From: Propionicicella superfundia DSM 22317
GTDB lineage: Bacteria; Actinomycetota; Actinomycetes; Propionibacteriales; Propionibacteriaceae
Length of the DNA stretch: 64,000 bases
NCBI RefSeq assembly: GCF_000423465.1
Contig: NZ_AUIA01000012.1
Span: 1-64,000 of the forward strand
Direction of reading: 5' to 3'
The notes beneath the pieces are model-generated. The model saw only the letters and a program-made list of their open reading frames with translations, did not search any database and was not told the origin of the DNA. The position numbers and the translations under genes were made by a program. Positions 43,494-52,420 of this stretch are shown here, piece after piece (position 1 is the stretch's first letter; the number at the start of each line of letters is the position of its first letter).

Positions 43494-45257
43494 GTGCAGG
43501 CGCCGATCACGTCGACCCTGAGCAGGATCGAATCGGGCGCCGCCAGCGGCGGCGACCTCGAGGGAGCGCACCTCGATTTCAAGACCGAGGGATCCACGCT
43601 GAAGGAGACTGCGCAGGACCTCGCGGAAGCCGCGCTCTGCTTCGCGAACGCGTCGGGAGGAACGATCGTCGTCGGGATCCACGACAAACGAAGAGGCGAC
43701 GAGGCCTTCGTCAGCACCGAACTCGACCCGGCGATCATTCGAGCGAGGATCTACGAACTGACTGAGCCACCCCTCACTGTGGAGGCCGAGGCGCTGCAGT
43801 ACAGCGGACATCGTCTGGTCGTGATCAGGGTAGGCGAGGGACTCGCCGTCCACACCACCAGGAAGGGCGCCGCCACCCGCCGGGTTGAGTCACAGTGCCT
43901 GCCCATGCGGCCCGAGGAGATCGCCCGGATCACGGAGGAACGGCGCGGCGCCGACTGGAGCGAGAACAGCAGCGGGCGCGAGATCAGCGAGGTCGATCCT
44001 GTGGCCGAAACGGTCCTGCGCTCCTACCTCACGACTGCGGGAAAGGAGCAGCAGCGTCGTCTGGCGCCCCTGGAACTGCCGGCTGTCCTGCAGGAACTGG
44101 GCCTCCTGGTCACAGGGGCGACCACACTCAACCATGCCGGGGCGATCCTGTTGTGCGGCCCCAGAGCCGGAGAGAACCACGAAGTGCTGGTCTACCAGCA
44201 CCGCCGAACAACAGCCGGGGAGTCTGACCTGGTCCGCAGGTGGCAGGCACCGTCCTTGATCGCGTTCCGGGAGTGCCTGGAACTCATCAGTTCGCGCACC
44301 ACCAGCTACCCGCTTACAACGAGTACCGGACAGCAACTCACCCTCAGCGACTTCAGCCCGGATGCCATCCGGGAAGCGCTCGGAAACGCCCTGATCCACG
44401 GTGACCTCCGCGGACGCAGGCCGGTGACGATCGAACACTCCCCGGAGCAACTCTCCATCACTTCACCGGGGCCACTGGTCACCGGGATCACACCGGCGAA
44501 CATCCTCACGCACGGTTCCAAGCCAAGGTTCAGGGCGCTTGCCCGGGCGATGCGCAGCATCGGGCTCGCCGAGGAACTCGGTCAGGGCGTGGATCGGATG
44601 TACCGCGAAGCGGTCAAGAGCGGCCAGGACACCCCCTCCGTGGCGGTGATCGACGGAGATGCCCCCGAGACGGTCGTGCAGTTCAAGGCCGGCCCGCCGA
44701 ACACCAGACTCGCCCGCTTCCTCGCAGAGATGCCACCAGACGAGCAGAACGACACGGATGCCCTTCTCATCACACACCTGCTGTGTACCCGGAAGTCGGT
44801 GTCGGCCACCGAGGTCGCGCCCGTCATCCAAAGGAGTGTCGAGGATGCACAGGCTGCCCTGCACAGGCTCGCGGCAGGAGACGCACAGATCCTGGAGGCC
44901 ACCACCGGGACCGTGGGCCGCCGCAACCCCCGCTACAGATTCACGGGACCGAGTCTCGCGCGGCTGGGTTCGGCCGTCGCGTACAGCAGGCGCAACAGGT
45001 CCGACTCGGATCGGAAGGTCATCGAGCACATCCGTGACTACGGCACCATCAACAACGCGACACTCCAGCGGCTCTTCGATGTTGATGTCTACGCCGCGAG
45101 GGACATGCTCCAGGAGCTTGTGGGGCGCGAGATCCTCGTCCGCGTCTCCTCACAGACACGTGGCAAGTCCGTCCGATACGGCCCTGGGCCGCGCTTTCCC
45201 ACCAAGGCCACCAGGCGAAGAGGCAAGGCGGAGCCGCAACTTCCGCTCGACGAGTAG
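43494..45257 (+). CDS. AlbA_2/Schlafen-type putative DNA-binding ATPase-like regulator
   Basis: The 587-residue protein begins with an AlbA_2 (Schlafen) domain (about 20-135: GAHLDFKTEGSTLKETAQDL, FANASGGTIVVGIHDK). It continues with the ATP-binding region of this family (REALGNALIHGDLRG, about 300-315) and ends with two winged-helix-like segments (about 430-480 and 500-560) and a basic tail. Members are transcriptional regulators or parts of phage-defence loci. An exceptionally good ribosome site (AAAGGAGGTCCAAA) and twin palindromes upstream suggest tight autoregulation. It is a single gene, and its more relaxed codon use compared with neighbours hints at acquisition. Confidence 0.82.
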   Translation: MQAPITSTLSRIESGAASGGDLEGAHLDFKTEGSTLKETAQDLAEAALCFANASGGTIVVGIHDKRRGDEAFVSTELDPAIIRARIYELTEPPLTVEAEALQYSGHRLVVIRVGEGLAVHTTRKGAATRRVESQCLPMRPEEIARITEERRGADWSENSSGREISEVDPVAETVLRSYLTTAGKEQQRRLAPLELPAVLQELGLLVTGATTLNHAGAILLCGPRAGENHEVLVYQHRRTTAGESDLVRRWQAPSLIAFRECLELISSRTTSYPLTTSTGQQLTLSDFSPDAIREALGNALIHGDLRGRRPVTIEHSPEQLSITSPGPLVTGITPANILTHGSKPRFRALARAMRSIGLAEELGQGVDRMYREAVKSGQDTPSVAVIDGDAPETVVQFKAGPPNTRLARFLAEMPPDEQNDTDALLITHLLCTRKSVSATEVAPVIQRSVEDAQAALHRLAAGDAQILEATTGTVGRRNPRYRFTGPSLARLGSAVAYSRRNRSDSDRKVIEHIRDYGTINNATLQRLFDVDVYAARDMLQELVGREILVRVSSQTRGKSVRYGPGPRFPTKATRRRGKAEPQLPLDE

Positions 45258-45440
45258 GCGCGGTACGCCCCGTTCCCCACCCGCGGCACGCCACCCGCGA
45301 AGCGGCTGCCAGAAGGGTGCTCGGGCCAGTGTCATAACGTCACGAGTCTCGGAGTCTTTACCCGCCCCTCATCTCAGAATCCCCAGCCTGAGCGTGTTTC
45401 TGTGTCGGATTCGCCGGGGCCGGACAGACGGCAGGCTATT

Positions 45441-45466
45441 CTGAACGCCTTCAGTGAACGCATTCA
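45441..45466. promoter_or_regulatory. Double TetR-type operator and -10 box
   Basis: CTGAACGCCTTCAG (45441-45454) and TGAACGCATTCA (45455-45466) are adjacent palindromes, ten bases before the TetR GTG. The -10-like TATTCT at 45437-45442 overlaps the first. Binding would block RNA polymerase. Confidence 0.6.
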
Positions 45467-45475
45467 GGAGGAAGC

Positions 45476-46072
45476 GTGGCGACGAGATCGCAGGCCCGCG
45501 CCGCAACGGTCGCGAAGGTGACGGAGGCGGCCTCGAAGATCTTCGCCGAGCAGGGCTACCGGGCGGCGACGATCCCGCTGATCGCGAAGACCGCCGGAGT
45601 GTCGGTCGGCACGGTGGCGAGCGTCGGGTCCAAGGACGACCTCTTCCTGCGCAGCGTGGAAGAGCTCTCCACGGCGAACTCGCTGGCGATGATCCGCGCG
45701 GCGTCGGCGGCGTCGACCGTCACCGAGCGGGTGTGGGCCTATACGGGGAGGATGGTGGAGGTCTCCATCGCGACGCCGGGCCAGATCCAGGACTACTTCG
45801 TGGCCTACCTGCGGTCGTCCGACCACGAGCAGAACCTGGCCCGCGTCCACGAGGTCACCGACGCGCTTCGCGGGCTGTTCCCCGACGACGGGCTGCCGCC
45901 GGAGGAGTCGCCCGCCGCGTTGGCGGCGTCGGTGATCTGGCTGTCGTTCTCGGCGCTCTGCTTCTCGCTGGCGGCGTCCTCCGTGCCACCGGATACGGCG
46001 CGCCGGCTGATGCGGTCGATCGTCGAGGCGCAGTGTGCCCCGTTCGACGCGGCAGAGCGGGCCGCGCGGTGA
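45476..46072 (+). CDS. TetR-family transcriptional regulator
   Basis: The 198-residue protein has an N-terminal helix-turn-helix (KIFAEQGYRAATIPLIAKTA, then VSVGTVASVGSKDDLF) and a helical ligand domain. GTG 45476 has a GGAGGAAGC site. It overlaps the glycosyltransferase gene by four bases, so it probably represses its own operon through the two adjacent palindromes. The inducer is unknown. Confidence 0.9.
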   Translation: MATRSQARAATVAKVTEAASKIFAEQGYRAATIPLIAKTAGVSVGTVASVGSKDDLFLRSVEELSTANSLAMIRAASAASTVTERVWAYTGRMVEVSIATPGQIQDYFVAYLRSSDHEQNLARVHEVTDALRGLFPDDGLPPEESPAALAASVIWLSFSALCFSLAASSVPPDTARRLMRSIVEAQCAPFDAAERAAR

Positions 46073-47292
46073 AGGTCACGCTGGTCAGCTATGGCAGCAC
46101 GGGCGACGCTCTGCCGCTGGTGGCGCTCGCGGCCGGGCTGGATGCCGCAGGCCACCGGGTGGTGACGGTCGGCGACCAGGCCGGTGCGGGCCTCGCCGCC
46201 CGTCACGGACTCGAGTTCCATGCCCTGGCCGGCAGCTTCCAGGAGTTGATGGAGCCGGGGCGGCCCGCGGCGCTGGCCGTCGAGGCGGGCCATTTCACCT
46301 GGAAGTCGCTGAGGGACTACGACGCCCACGACCGGGCGCGGCTCGCGCTCATCCAGAAGGTCGCCCGGGGATCGGATGTCGTCGTGGCGATGCCCACCGC
46401 GCACTATCACGCCCTCGCCGTCGCCCGGGACATCGGGGCCCGACCTGTCCTCGCGGTTCTGCAGCCCCTCGCGCCGACGCACGCCATGACGCCCGCCGGG
46501 GCGGGGCTGCCCTCACTGCCCCGGGTGCTCAGACGTCCGGCCGGCAGGCTGGTGCAACGGGCCGGCTGGCTGAACGCCAAAGGCCCGCTCAACGACGCGC
46601 GCCGGGCGCTGGGCCAGGCTCCCGTCGAAGACCCCACCCGCGACGCCTTCACCCTCTGCGCCTGGTCGCCGACACTCGTTCCGCACCCCGACGACTGGCC
46701 CACAAGCCGATTCGCCATCACCGGACGCTGGCACCTCCCCACGCGCCACGGGGAACCGGACCCCGCCCTCGACGCGTTCCTCGACGCCGGCGAGCCCCCG
46801 GTCTATGTCGGGTTCGGTTCCATGCAGGGCTTCACGGGCATGCACCGACTGCTGGACGCCCTCTTCGCGGGCCTTGCGCCCCGGCGCATCGTCCTGGCGT
46901 GCGGCTCGGGCACGCCGAGCGACGAGGACCTGCCCGCGGGCGTCCACCGGGTCGCCGGTTTCGTCCCCCACGACTGGCTGTTCCCGCGCTGCGCCGCCAT
47001 CGTCCACCACTGCGGTGCCGGCACCGCCCACCAGGCGGTCGCCGCCGGCGTCCCGTCGATCCCGGTCCCGATCTCGATGGACCAGCCGTTCTGGGCCGAC
47101 CGACTCCACCGACTGGGCGTCGCCTCAGCCCCGCTGAACCCCCGAAAACCCGGCGTCGAACTCGTCCGGCGAGCCGTCGCGGCGGCCGAGTCCCGGCCCG
47201 TGAGGCGCCACGCCGCCGAGCTCGCCCGGCGCACGGCGGACGAAGACGGCATCGCCGCCGCGATCCGACAGATCGAACGACTCGGGCACTGA
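46069..47292 (+). CDS. UGT/MGT-type glycosyltransferase (GT1)
   Basis: The 407-residue protein has the GT-B fold. The N-terminal half starts KVTLVSYGSTGDALPLVALA. The C-terminal donor site reads FVPHDWLFPRCAAIVHHCGA, then GTAHQAVAAGVPSIPVP and DQPFWADRLHRLG. These enzymes glycosylate lipids, sterols or macrolide-like compounds with UDP-sugars. Coupling to a TetR repressor suggests an induced response to a small molecule, such as antibiotic inactivation. That role is inferred. Confidence 0.88.
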   Translation: MKVTLVSYGSTGDALPLVALAAGLDAAGHRVVTVGDQAGAGLAARHGLEFHALAGSFQELMEPGRPAALAVEAGHFTWKSLRDYDAHDRARLALIQKVARGSDVVVAMPTAHYHALAVARDIGARPVLAVLQPLAPTHAMTPAGAGLPSLPRVLRRPAGRLVQRAGWLNAKGPLNDARRALGQAPVEDPTRDAFTLCAWSPTLVPHPDDWPTSRFAITGRWHLPTRHGEPDPALDAFLDAGEPPVYVGFGSMQGFTGMHRLLDALFAGLAPRRIVLACGSGTPSDEDLPAGVHRVAGFVPHDWLFPRCAAIVHHCGAGTAHQAVAAGVPSIPVPISMDQPFWADRLHRLGVASAPLNPRKPGVELVRRAVAAAESRPVRRHAAELARRTADEDGIAAAIRQIERLGH

Positions 47293-47355
47293 ACACAGCA
47301 CCCGAGGCTCGGCGCCGCGAGCGGCGGAACCGGACGACGCCTCGGGCAGGCCGCC

Positions 47356-48360
47356 TCAGACGGCCGTGCCGATGCGCTCGGAGAACTCGACGAGCCGGTT
47401 CGAGAAGCCCCACTCGTTGTCGTACCAGCCGAGCACCTTCACCTGGTTGCCGACGACCTCCGTCAGGGGAGCGTCGAAGATGGACGAGTGCGGGTTTCCG
47501 ACGATGTCGGCCGAGACGAGAGGGGCCTCGGAGTACTGCAGATAGCCGGACAGCGGCGCCGTGGCGGCGGCCTCGGCGAAGGCGGCGTTGATCTCGGCCG
47601 CTGTCGCGGTCTGCCGCACGACGACGGTGAGGTCGGTGATCGAACCCACCGGCACCGGCACCCGCAGGGCAAAGCCGGTCAGGCGTCCGTCCAGCGCGGG
47701 GATCACCTTTCCGATCGCCTTCGCCGCACCCGACGACGTCGGGATGGTCGACACCGCGGCGGCGCGAGCCCGGCGGAGGTCGGAATGGGGGGCGTCGTGC
47801 AGCCGCTGATCGCCGGTGTAGGCGTGGACGGTGGTCATCAGACCGCTCTCGACGCCGAAGCGGTCGTTGAGCACCTTCGCCAGCGGCGCGAGCGAGTTCG
47901 TCGTGCAGGAGCCGTTGGAGAAGACGTCCGAGGCCGTCGGATCGAGGGTGTCGTCGTTCACGCCGAGCACGAACGTGGGGACGTCCCCCTTCGCGGGCGC
48001 GGAGACGATGACCTTGCGGGCGCCGCCACGAAGGTGCGCGAGCGCCGTGGCGCCGTCGGTGAACCGCCCCGTGGACTCGATCACCACGTCGGCACCGTAC
48101 TCACCCCACGGAATGGCCGCAGGATCGGCCTGGGACAACACGGTGATCCGGTTGTCCCCGACGCCGATCACGGTGCCGTCGACGGTGACGCCGTCCAGGT
48201 GGCCGGAGATCGAGTCCCACTCGAGCAGCGTCGCCAACGTGGCGGCATCGGTCAGGTCGTTGACCGCCACCACCTCGACATCGGCCGCGTTGGCCAGCGC
48301 GGCGCGCAGGTAGCTTCGACCGATCCGTCCGAAGCCGTTGATCCCGATGCGAACAGTCAT
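47356..48360 (-). CDS. gap: Glyceraldehyde-3-phosphate dehydrogenase
   Basis: The 334-residue enzyme has INGFGRIGRSYLRA, Asp35 (NAD specificity), the catalytic SNGSCTTNSLAP with Cys152, His179 (TVHAYTGDQ) and WYDNEWGFSNR. It oxidises glyceraldehyde-3-phosphate in glycolysis or the reverse step. It has its own GAAGGAAGTGTGAG ribosome site and starts one base after the stop of a TetR gene, so the two are co-transcribed. The usual pgk-tpiA neighbours are absent, and it may be a second, specially regulated GAPDH. Confidence 0.93.
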   Translation of the reverse strand: MTVRIGINGFGRIGRSYLRAALANAADVEVVAVNDLTDAATLATLLEWDSISGHLDGVTVDGTVIGVGDNRITVLSQADPAAIPWGEYGADVVIESTGRFTDGATALAHLRGGARKVIVSAPAKGDVPTFVLGVNDDTLDPTASDVFSNGSCTTNSLAPLAKVLNDRFGVESGLMTTVHAYTGDQRLHDAPHSDLRRARAAAVSTIPTSSGAAKAIGKVIPALDGRLTGFALRVPVPVGSITDLTVVVRQTATAAEINAAFAEAAATAPLSGYLQYSEAPLVSADIVGNPHSSIFDAPLTEVVGNQVKVLGWYDNEWGFSNRLVEFSERIGTAV

Positions 48361-48361
48361 C

Positions 48362-48976
48362 TCACACTTCCTTCGTTTCGGTCGCGGCAGGCGCCGCGAC
48401 GCGGAGAGCGGTCGTCGGCACGGCCGCTCGGAGCAGGTCCAGGGCACCCGCACAGGCGGCCTCGAACGGACCGGGGTCCTGCGCCGCGATCGCCAGCACA
48501 TAGCCGCCCTGGATCGTCGCCGACAACGTGCTGGCCAGGCGATCCGGATCCAGGTCGTCGCGAAGCTCCCCCCGTGCCATCGCGTCCCTGATCACCGCGG
48601 CCAGGCCCTCGTGCACCGCCTCGAACGCCGCGGCGACCGGGGCGAGCAGGCCCGGATCGGCCGCCACCAGCGGATCCTGCGTCATCCGCCCCACCTTGCA
48701 GCCCCGGAGCGCCGCGCGCGGACGACGCAGGTAGGCGGTCAGCTTCGCCAGGGGATCGCCCGGCGCCGTGAGCAGTTCCTGCGTCGCCGGCAGCAGGTCG
48801 GCGCAGTTGCGCTCGAGGGCCGCCAGGGCGAGGTCGCGCTTCCCCGCGAAGTGGTGGTACATGCTGCCCTGGCCGACACCGGAACGCTCGCGCACCTCAC
48901 GGGGGCTGGTCGCGGCATAGCCGCGCTCCCACATGAGGTCGCTCATCGCGACGACCAGACGCTCCCGGGAATCCAC
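48362..48976 (-). CDS. TetR-family transcriptional regulator
   Basis: The 204-residue protein has a helix-turn-helix (ATSPREVRERSGVGQGSMYH, then HFAGKRDLALAALE) and a C-terminal domain with a LRGCKVGRMTQDP segment like AcrR/YxaF-type regulators. GTG 48976 is the likely start. A perfect palindrome ends eight bases upstream, indicating autorepression, which would also control the downstream GAPDH gene. Confidence 0.88.
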   Translation of the reverse strand: MDSRERLVVAMSDLMWERGYAATSPREVRERSGVGQGSMYHHFAGKRDLALAALERNCADLLPATQELLTAPGDPLAKLTAYLRRPRAALRGCKVGRMTQDPLVAADPGLLAPVAAAFEAVHEGLAAVIRDAMARGELRDDLDPDRLASTLSATIQGGYVLAIAAQDPGPFEAACAGALDLLRAAVPTTALRVAAPAATETKEV

Positions 48977-48983
48977 GCCCTCA

Positions 48984-49005
48984 CTGTACCTACCTCCAGG
49001 TACAG
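48984..49005. promoter_or_regulatory. TetR operator CTGTACCT-N6-AGGTACAG
   Basis: The arms are perfect 8-mers with a 6-base centre, directly upstream of the TetR-GAPDH operon. Confidence 0.75.
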
Positions 49006-49007
49006 AC

Positions 49008-49793
49008 TCAACTCGTCCCTGCGCCTTCGGCCGTCCGGGCCGCCTTCGGCTTCCGGGCGGTGACGGCGAACTTCCTGCCCTGGTAGCCGTACTTCCAGTG
49101 TTCGAGGTTTCGCCGGCTATTGCGATACCGATCCGCGCGGATGCGAATGTCCACGTACCCCGCCTCTTCGAGCAGCCTCCGATCCAGACGCGGACGCTCG
49201 GCGTGCACGGCGGGAAGCTCCGAGAACGCCGATGCATTCCTGTCGCGGCCTTCCGTGGACGACCTCTTGCCTTCCGTCAACCGGATGAGTGCCCGGGACA
49301 GCGTCTGCCACGCCGACAGACGCGGAGATCGGCGCCCGCGCCGGTAGTCGCCGTCGTAGACCGCCAGGACGCCTCCCGGTCGAAGGATCTCAAGCCACCG
49401 CCGGTAGGCGGCCGCCGGATCGTACAGCGTCCACACCACATCCCGGGAGACGATGGCGTCCATCGAATCGGTCTCTTCGCGCTCCAACAGGACGGCGTCT
49501 CCGCGGTACAGATGGGCGTCGATTCCCTGGCGGGCCAGATGGCGCGCGGCGGATCGCACCATCTCCTCGGACCCGTCGACGCTCGTCACTCGATGCCCGA
49601 GCCTGGCCAGGATCACCGTGAAGAAGCCAGGACCGCAGCCGATGTCCAGCACATCCGACGACGGACGTCCGACGACGGACGACAACTCCTCGGTCCAGTG
49701 GCCCACATCGGCGCCGTTCGACAGTTGGCGGCGAACGATGCGGTCGTAGTCCGACGCGCCGTCGGACCACAGGTCCTCCAACTCCCGACTCAT
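49008..49793 (-). CDS. SAM-dependent methyltransferase
   Basis: The 261-residue class I methyltransferase has the SAM site VLDIGCGPGFFTVILARLG and follow-up motifs (VTSVDGSEEM, then RPGGVLAVYDGDY). The target is unknown. ATG 49793 has a GAAGGACGCG site. An alternative ATG at 49853 overlaps the stop of the upstream methyltransferase as ATGA and would add 20 residues. It is the last gene of the cobalamin-riboswitch operon. Confidence 0.82.
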   Translation of the reverse strand: MSRELEDLWSDGASDYDRIVRRQLSNGADVGHWTEELSSVVGRPSSDVLDIGCGPGFFTVILARLGHRVTSVDGSEEMVRSAARHLARQGIDAHLYRGDAVLLEREETDSMDAIVSRDVVWTLYDPAAAYRRWLEILRPGGVLAVYDGDYRRGRRSPRLSAWQTLSRALIRLTEGKRSSTEGRDRNASAFSELPAVHAERPRLDRRLLEEAGYVDIRIRADRYRNSRRNLEHWKYGYQGRKFAVTARKPKAARTAEGAGTS

Positions 49794-49849
49794 CGCGTCC
49801 TTCGTCCGCCCCGAACTCTCGGCACCGCGGGGCACACGACGACGGCGAC

Positions 49850-50623
49850 TCATCGGATCCCCGCCACGACATAGTCGTCGAGGTGCTGCCACACCGTCCC
49901 GACCTCTGCGAATCCCGCGCTACGCAAAGCCTCCAGATGGAATCCGAGACTGACCGGCATGACGCCGCCGCTCTCGGCCCAGACCGTCGAGCGCCGGGCG
50001 ACGGCCTCGGCGTACGCCGGGGCCGCAGACGCCGCTGCCCACCAGTCGTCCCAGGTGTCCACACCGTCGCCGAAGCACCTCTGCTGCTGCTCACGATCAT
50101 CGGCGGCGGCGACCCGTCGCAGCGTGGGGTTGGACGTCGCGTCGTACAGCAGATCGTCGCCGTTGAGAAACACCCCGCCAGGAGCGATCAACGGGGCCAG
50201 CTCGCCGTAGACCCGCGCGAGGACGTCCGGGCTCAGCCAATGCAGAGCCGTAGAACTGATGACCGCGTCGAAGGGCCCGTCGACCGTCCTCACCCACTCC
50301 GGGGTGTCGAGATCGCCTTCGACAACCTGCACCTGCGCATCGGACGCGAAGACATCGGAGGCGATCGCCAGCAGGAGAGGATCCTTGTCGAGCGCGACGA
50401 CCGTCGAAGAAGGGAACCTCTCCCGCACGAGCCGGGTCAGCGACCCGGGGCCGCTCGCGAGATCGAGCACCCGGGCCTGCGGGGGGCATAGGTGCCCGAT
50501 CACCCGGGCCATGACGTCGAATCGCCCGGCTCGCTGGCGAACATAGGCGGTCTGCTGAGCATCCCAGCGGTCGAGGAGGTGCCTGGGGGTCGGCGGAGGA
50601 GCGAGCGGAGCGGCGTGGGTCAT
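49850..50623 (-). CDS. SAM-dependent methyltransferase
   Basis: The 257-residue class I enzyme has RVLDLASGPGSLTRLVRERF for SAM binding, VVALDKDPLLL, and FDAVISSTALHWLS, as in trans-aconitate methyltransferase-like proteins. The substrate is not known. It overlaps btuD by four bases (ATGA) and lies in the riboswitch operon, so its expression should follow cobalamin status. It is not closely similar to the other methyltransferase and is not a simple duplicate. Confidence 0.82.
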   Translation of the reverse strand: MTHAAPLAPPPTPRHLLDRWDAQQTAYVRQRAGRFDVMARVIGHLCPPQARVLDLASGPGSLTRLVRERFPSSTVVALDKDPLLLAIASDVFASDAQVQVVEGDLDTPEWVRTVDGPFDAVISSTALHWLSPDVLARVYGELAPLIAPGGVFLNGDDLLYDATSNPTLRRVAAADDREQQQRCFGDGVDTWDDWWAAASAAPAYAEAVARRSTVWAESGGVMPVSLGFHLEALRSAGFAEVGTVWQHLDDYVVAGIR

Positions 50624-51423
50624 CGGGGACTTCCTTCGTGAGCGAGCAGGTTCGATGTGACGTTGCGGTGTTCGGCCAACATGAGGTGAACGCGGCCGTC
50701 AGGCAATGGAAGGACACACACCGGCACGTGATAGACCGGTTCGAGATTGTGCGCCGTGAGGACGTCGGGTGGAGGCCCACAGGCGACTGTCCGCCCCCCG
50801 TCGAGCAGCAGGACCTGGTCGCAGTAGCGAGCAGCGAGGTTCAGATCGTGCAGAACGACGATGACCGTCGCTCCCATCTCCCGGACGGTCCCCAGCACCT
50901 CGTGCTGCAGCCGAACGTCGAGATGGTTGGTGGGCTCGTCGAGCAGCAGGTGATCCGCGGACTGAGCGAACGCCCGGGCGAGGAGTGCCCGCTGGGCCTC
51001 GCCACCGGAGATCTGCGACATCGGTCGTTCCGCCAGATCCCCGATGCCCAGGCGGTTCAGCGCCTGCGCGCACACCTCGTAGTCGTCGGCTCCCGGGGCG
51101 GACAGCCACGACCGATGGGGCAACCGGCCCAGGAGAACCGTGTCCGCGACGGACAACGCGATCTCTGCATGCTCCGACTGGGGAACGACGGCCAACCGGC
51201 GTGACACCTCTCGCCGGCCGAGCCGGGCGAGCGGCCGGCCGTCGATCTCCACGGTTCCCTCGATGGGGGTCAGGGAGCCGTACAGGAGCCGCAACAGCGT
51301 CGTCTTGCCGCTCCCGTTCGGGCCGACCACCCCGAGTGTGCGACCCGTCGGCACCTGAAGGTCGACCCGATCGACAACGGGCCGCCCCCGGCGGGTGAAC
51401 ACGAGTCCGCGGGCCGTGATCAC
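50620..51423 (-). CDS. ABC transporter ATP-binding protein, B12/metal-chelate importer type (BtuD-like)
   Basis: The 267-residue protein has Walker A VGPNGSGKTTLLRLL, Q-loop VVPQSEH, signature SQISGGEAQRALLARAF, Walker B LLLDEPTNHLD and the switch His in VVLHDLN. It belongs to the FecE/BtuD group. It overlaps the binding-protein gene by four bases and powers the importer at the inner membrane face. Iron-siderophore importers look the same; the riboswitch upstream decides for corrinoids. Confidence 0.88.
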   Translation of the reverse strand: MITARGLVFTRRGRPVVDRVDLQVPTGRTLGVVGPNGSGKTTLLRLLYGSLTPIEGTVEIDGRPLARLGRREVSRRLAVVPQSEHAEIALSVADTVLLGRLPHRSWLSAPGADDYEVCAQALNRLGIGDLAERPMSQISGGEAQRALLARAFAQSADHLLLDEPTNHLDVRLQHEVLGTVREMGATVIVVLHDLNLAARYCDQVLLLDGGRTVACGPPPDVLTAHNLEPVYHVPVCVLPLPDGRVHLMLAEHRNVTSNLLAHEGSPR

Positions 51424-52409
51424 GGCAGGTCGTCGAGCGCCGAGGTCAGCTTGCTCACCCCCGCGATGGACAGCGGTGTCGGCGGGTCGGTGAACGGGAA
51501 CTGCAGTGCGATGATCCGGTTGTTCTTCACGGCCGACAAGGCCTCGACTCCCGCCACGGCGCGGAAGTTCGCCATGGCTGTCTCCGCGGTCCCGTCGGAG
51601 AACAGCAACACGACGGTCTCCGGGTTCTTCTGCAGCAAGTCCTCGATATTCACCTCGAAGACCCGATCGGCGGTGTCGGCGTAGACATTGGAGAGCCCCG
51701 CCGCCGCGAAGACGGGGGTGACCATGCTCGCGGCCCCGTACGGGTAGAGGGTTCCTCCTCCGGTCGGAACGTACAACGCGACAGCGCTTCCCCTGTCCGT
51801 CGACGTCGTCGGCACCGTGGACGTCAGCTCGCTGATTCGCTGTTCGGCCAGCTCGGACTTCCCGAGCAAGGTACCGAAGGTGCGGAGCTGCTCGTACACC
51901 AGGTCGAAGGTCGCCGCGCCGGAACTCTGCGTGCCGGCGTTGTCGCAGTAGGCCGGAGGGGAGTACAGCGCCACACCCGAGGCCGCCAGTGTCTCTCGGT
52001 CCACCGCGTTCTCGGGAGCGAGCACGAGATCGGCTCCGGAATCGAGGATGGTCTCGATGGAGATGATCGATCCGCCTGTGGACCCGGTCTCGGTGGCGAC
52101 GAGCCGGATGCCCTTGAGGGCGCTGAGCACCTCATCGGAGTAGACCCCCTCGACGGGCTCGGCCGTGCGCGCCACCACGAGATCGAGAGCGTCGAGTTCG
52201 GCGAGGATCGCGATGTCGTCGTTGTTCACGATGAAGATGCTCGTGGGCGCCGCGTCCAGGGTGACCTCGGCTCCGCAGTTGGTCACTGTCACGGGAAAAG
52301 CGGCGGCCCCTGACGACGGGGACGACGGGACGGCGACGGGGCTTCCGCATGCTGTGAGGACGATGGCGATCCCGGCCAATGCGGCTACAGATCGAAATCG
52401 GTTGACCAT
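51420..52409 (-). CDS. Corrinoid/metal-chelate-binding lipoprotein (BtuF-like)
   Basis: The 329-residue protein has a lipoprotein signal (ALAGIAIVLTACGSP, lipidated Cys near position 21) and a cluster A-II/TroA-type binding fold. A central segment reads DLVLAPENAVDRETLAASGV, as in FhuD/BtuF. It captures the ligand outside the membrane for the permease. ATG 52409 with GGAGTCACA upstream is preferred over ATG 52424. Confidence 0.85.
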   Translation of the reverse strand: MVNRFRSVAALAGIAIVLTACGSPVAVPSSPSSGAAAFPVTVTNCGAEVTLDAAPTSIFIVNNDDIAILAELDALDLVVARTAEPVEGVYSDEVLSALKGIRLVATETGSTGGSIISIETILDSGADLVLAPENAVDRETLAASGVALYSPPAYCDNAGTQSSGAATFDLVYEQLRTFGTLLGKSELAEQRISELTSTVPTTSTDRGSAVALYVPTGGGTLYPYGAASMVTPVFAAAGLSNVYADTADRVFEVNIEDLLQKNPETVVLLFSDGTAETAMANFRAVAGVEALSAVKNNRIIALQFPFTDPPTPLSIAGVSKLTSALDDLP

Positions 52410-52420
52410 TGTGACTCCAT

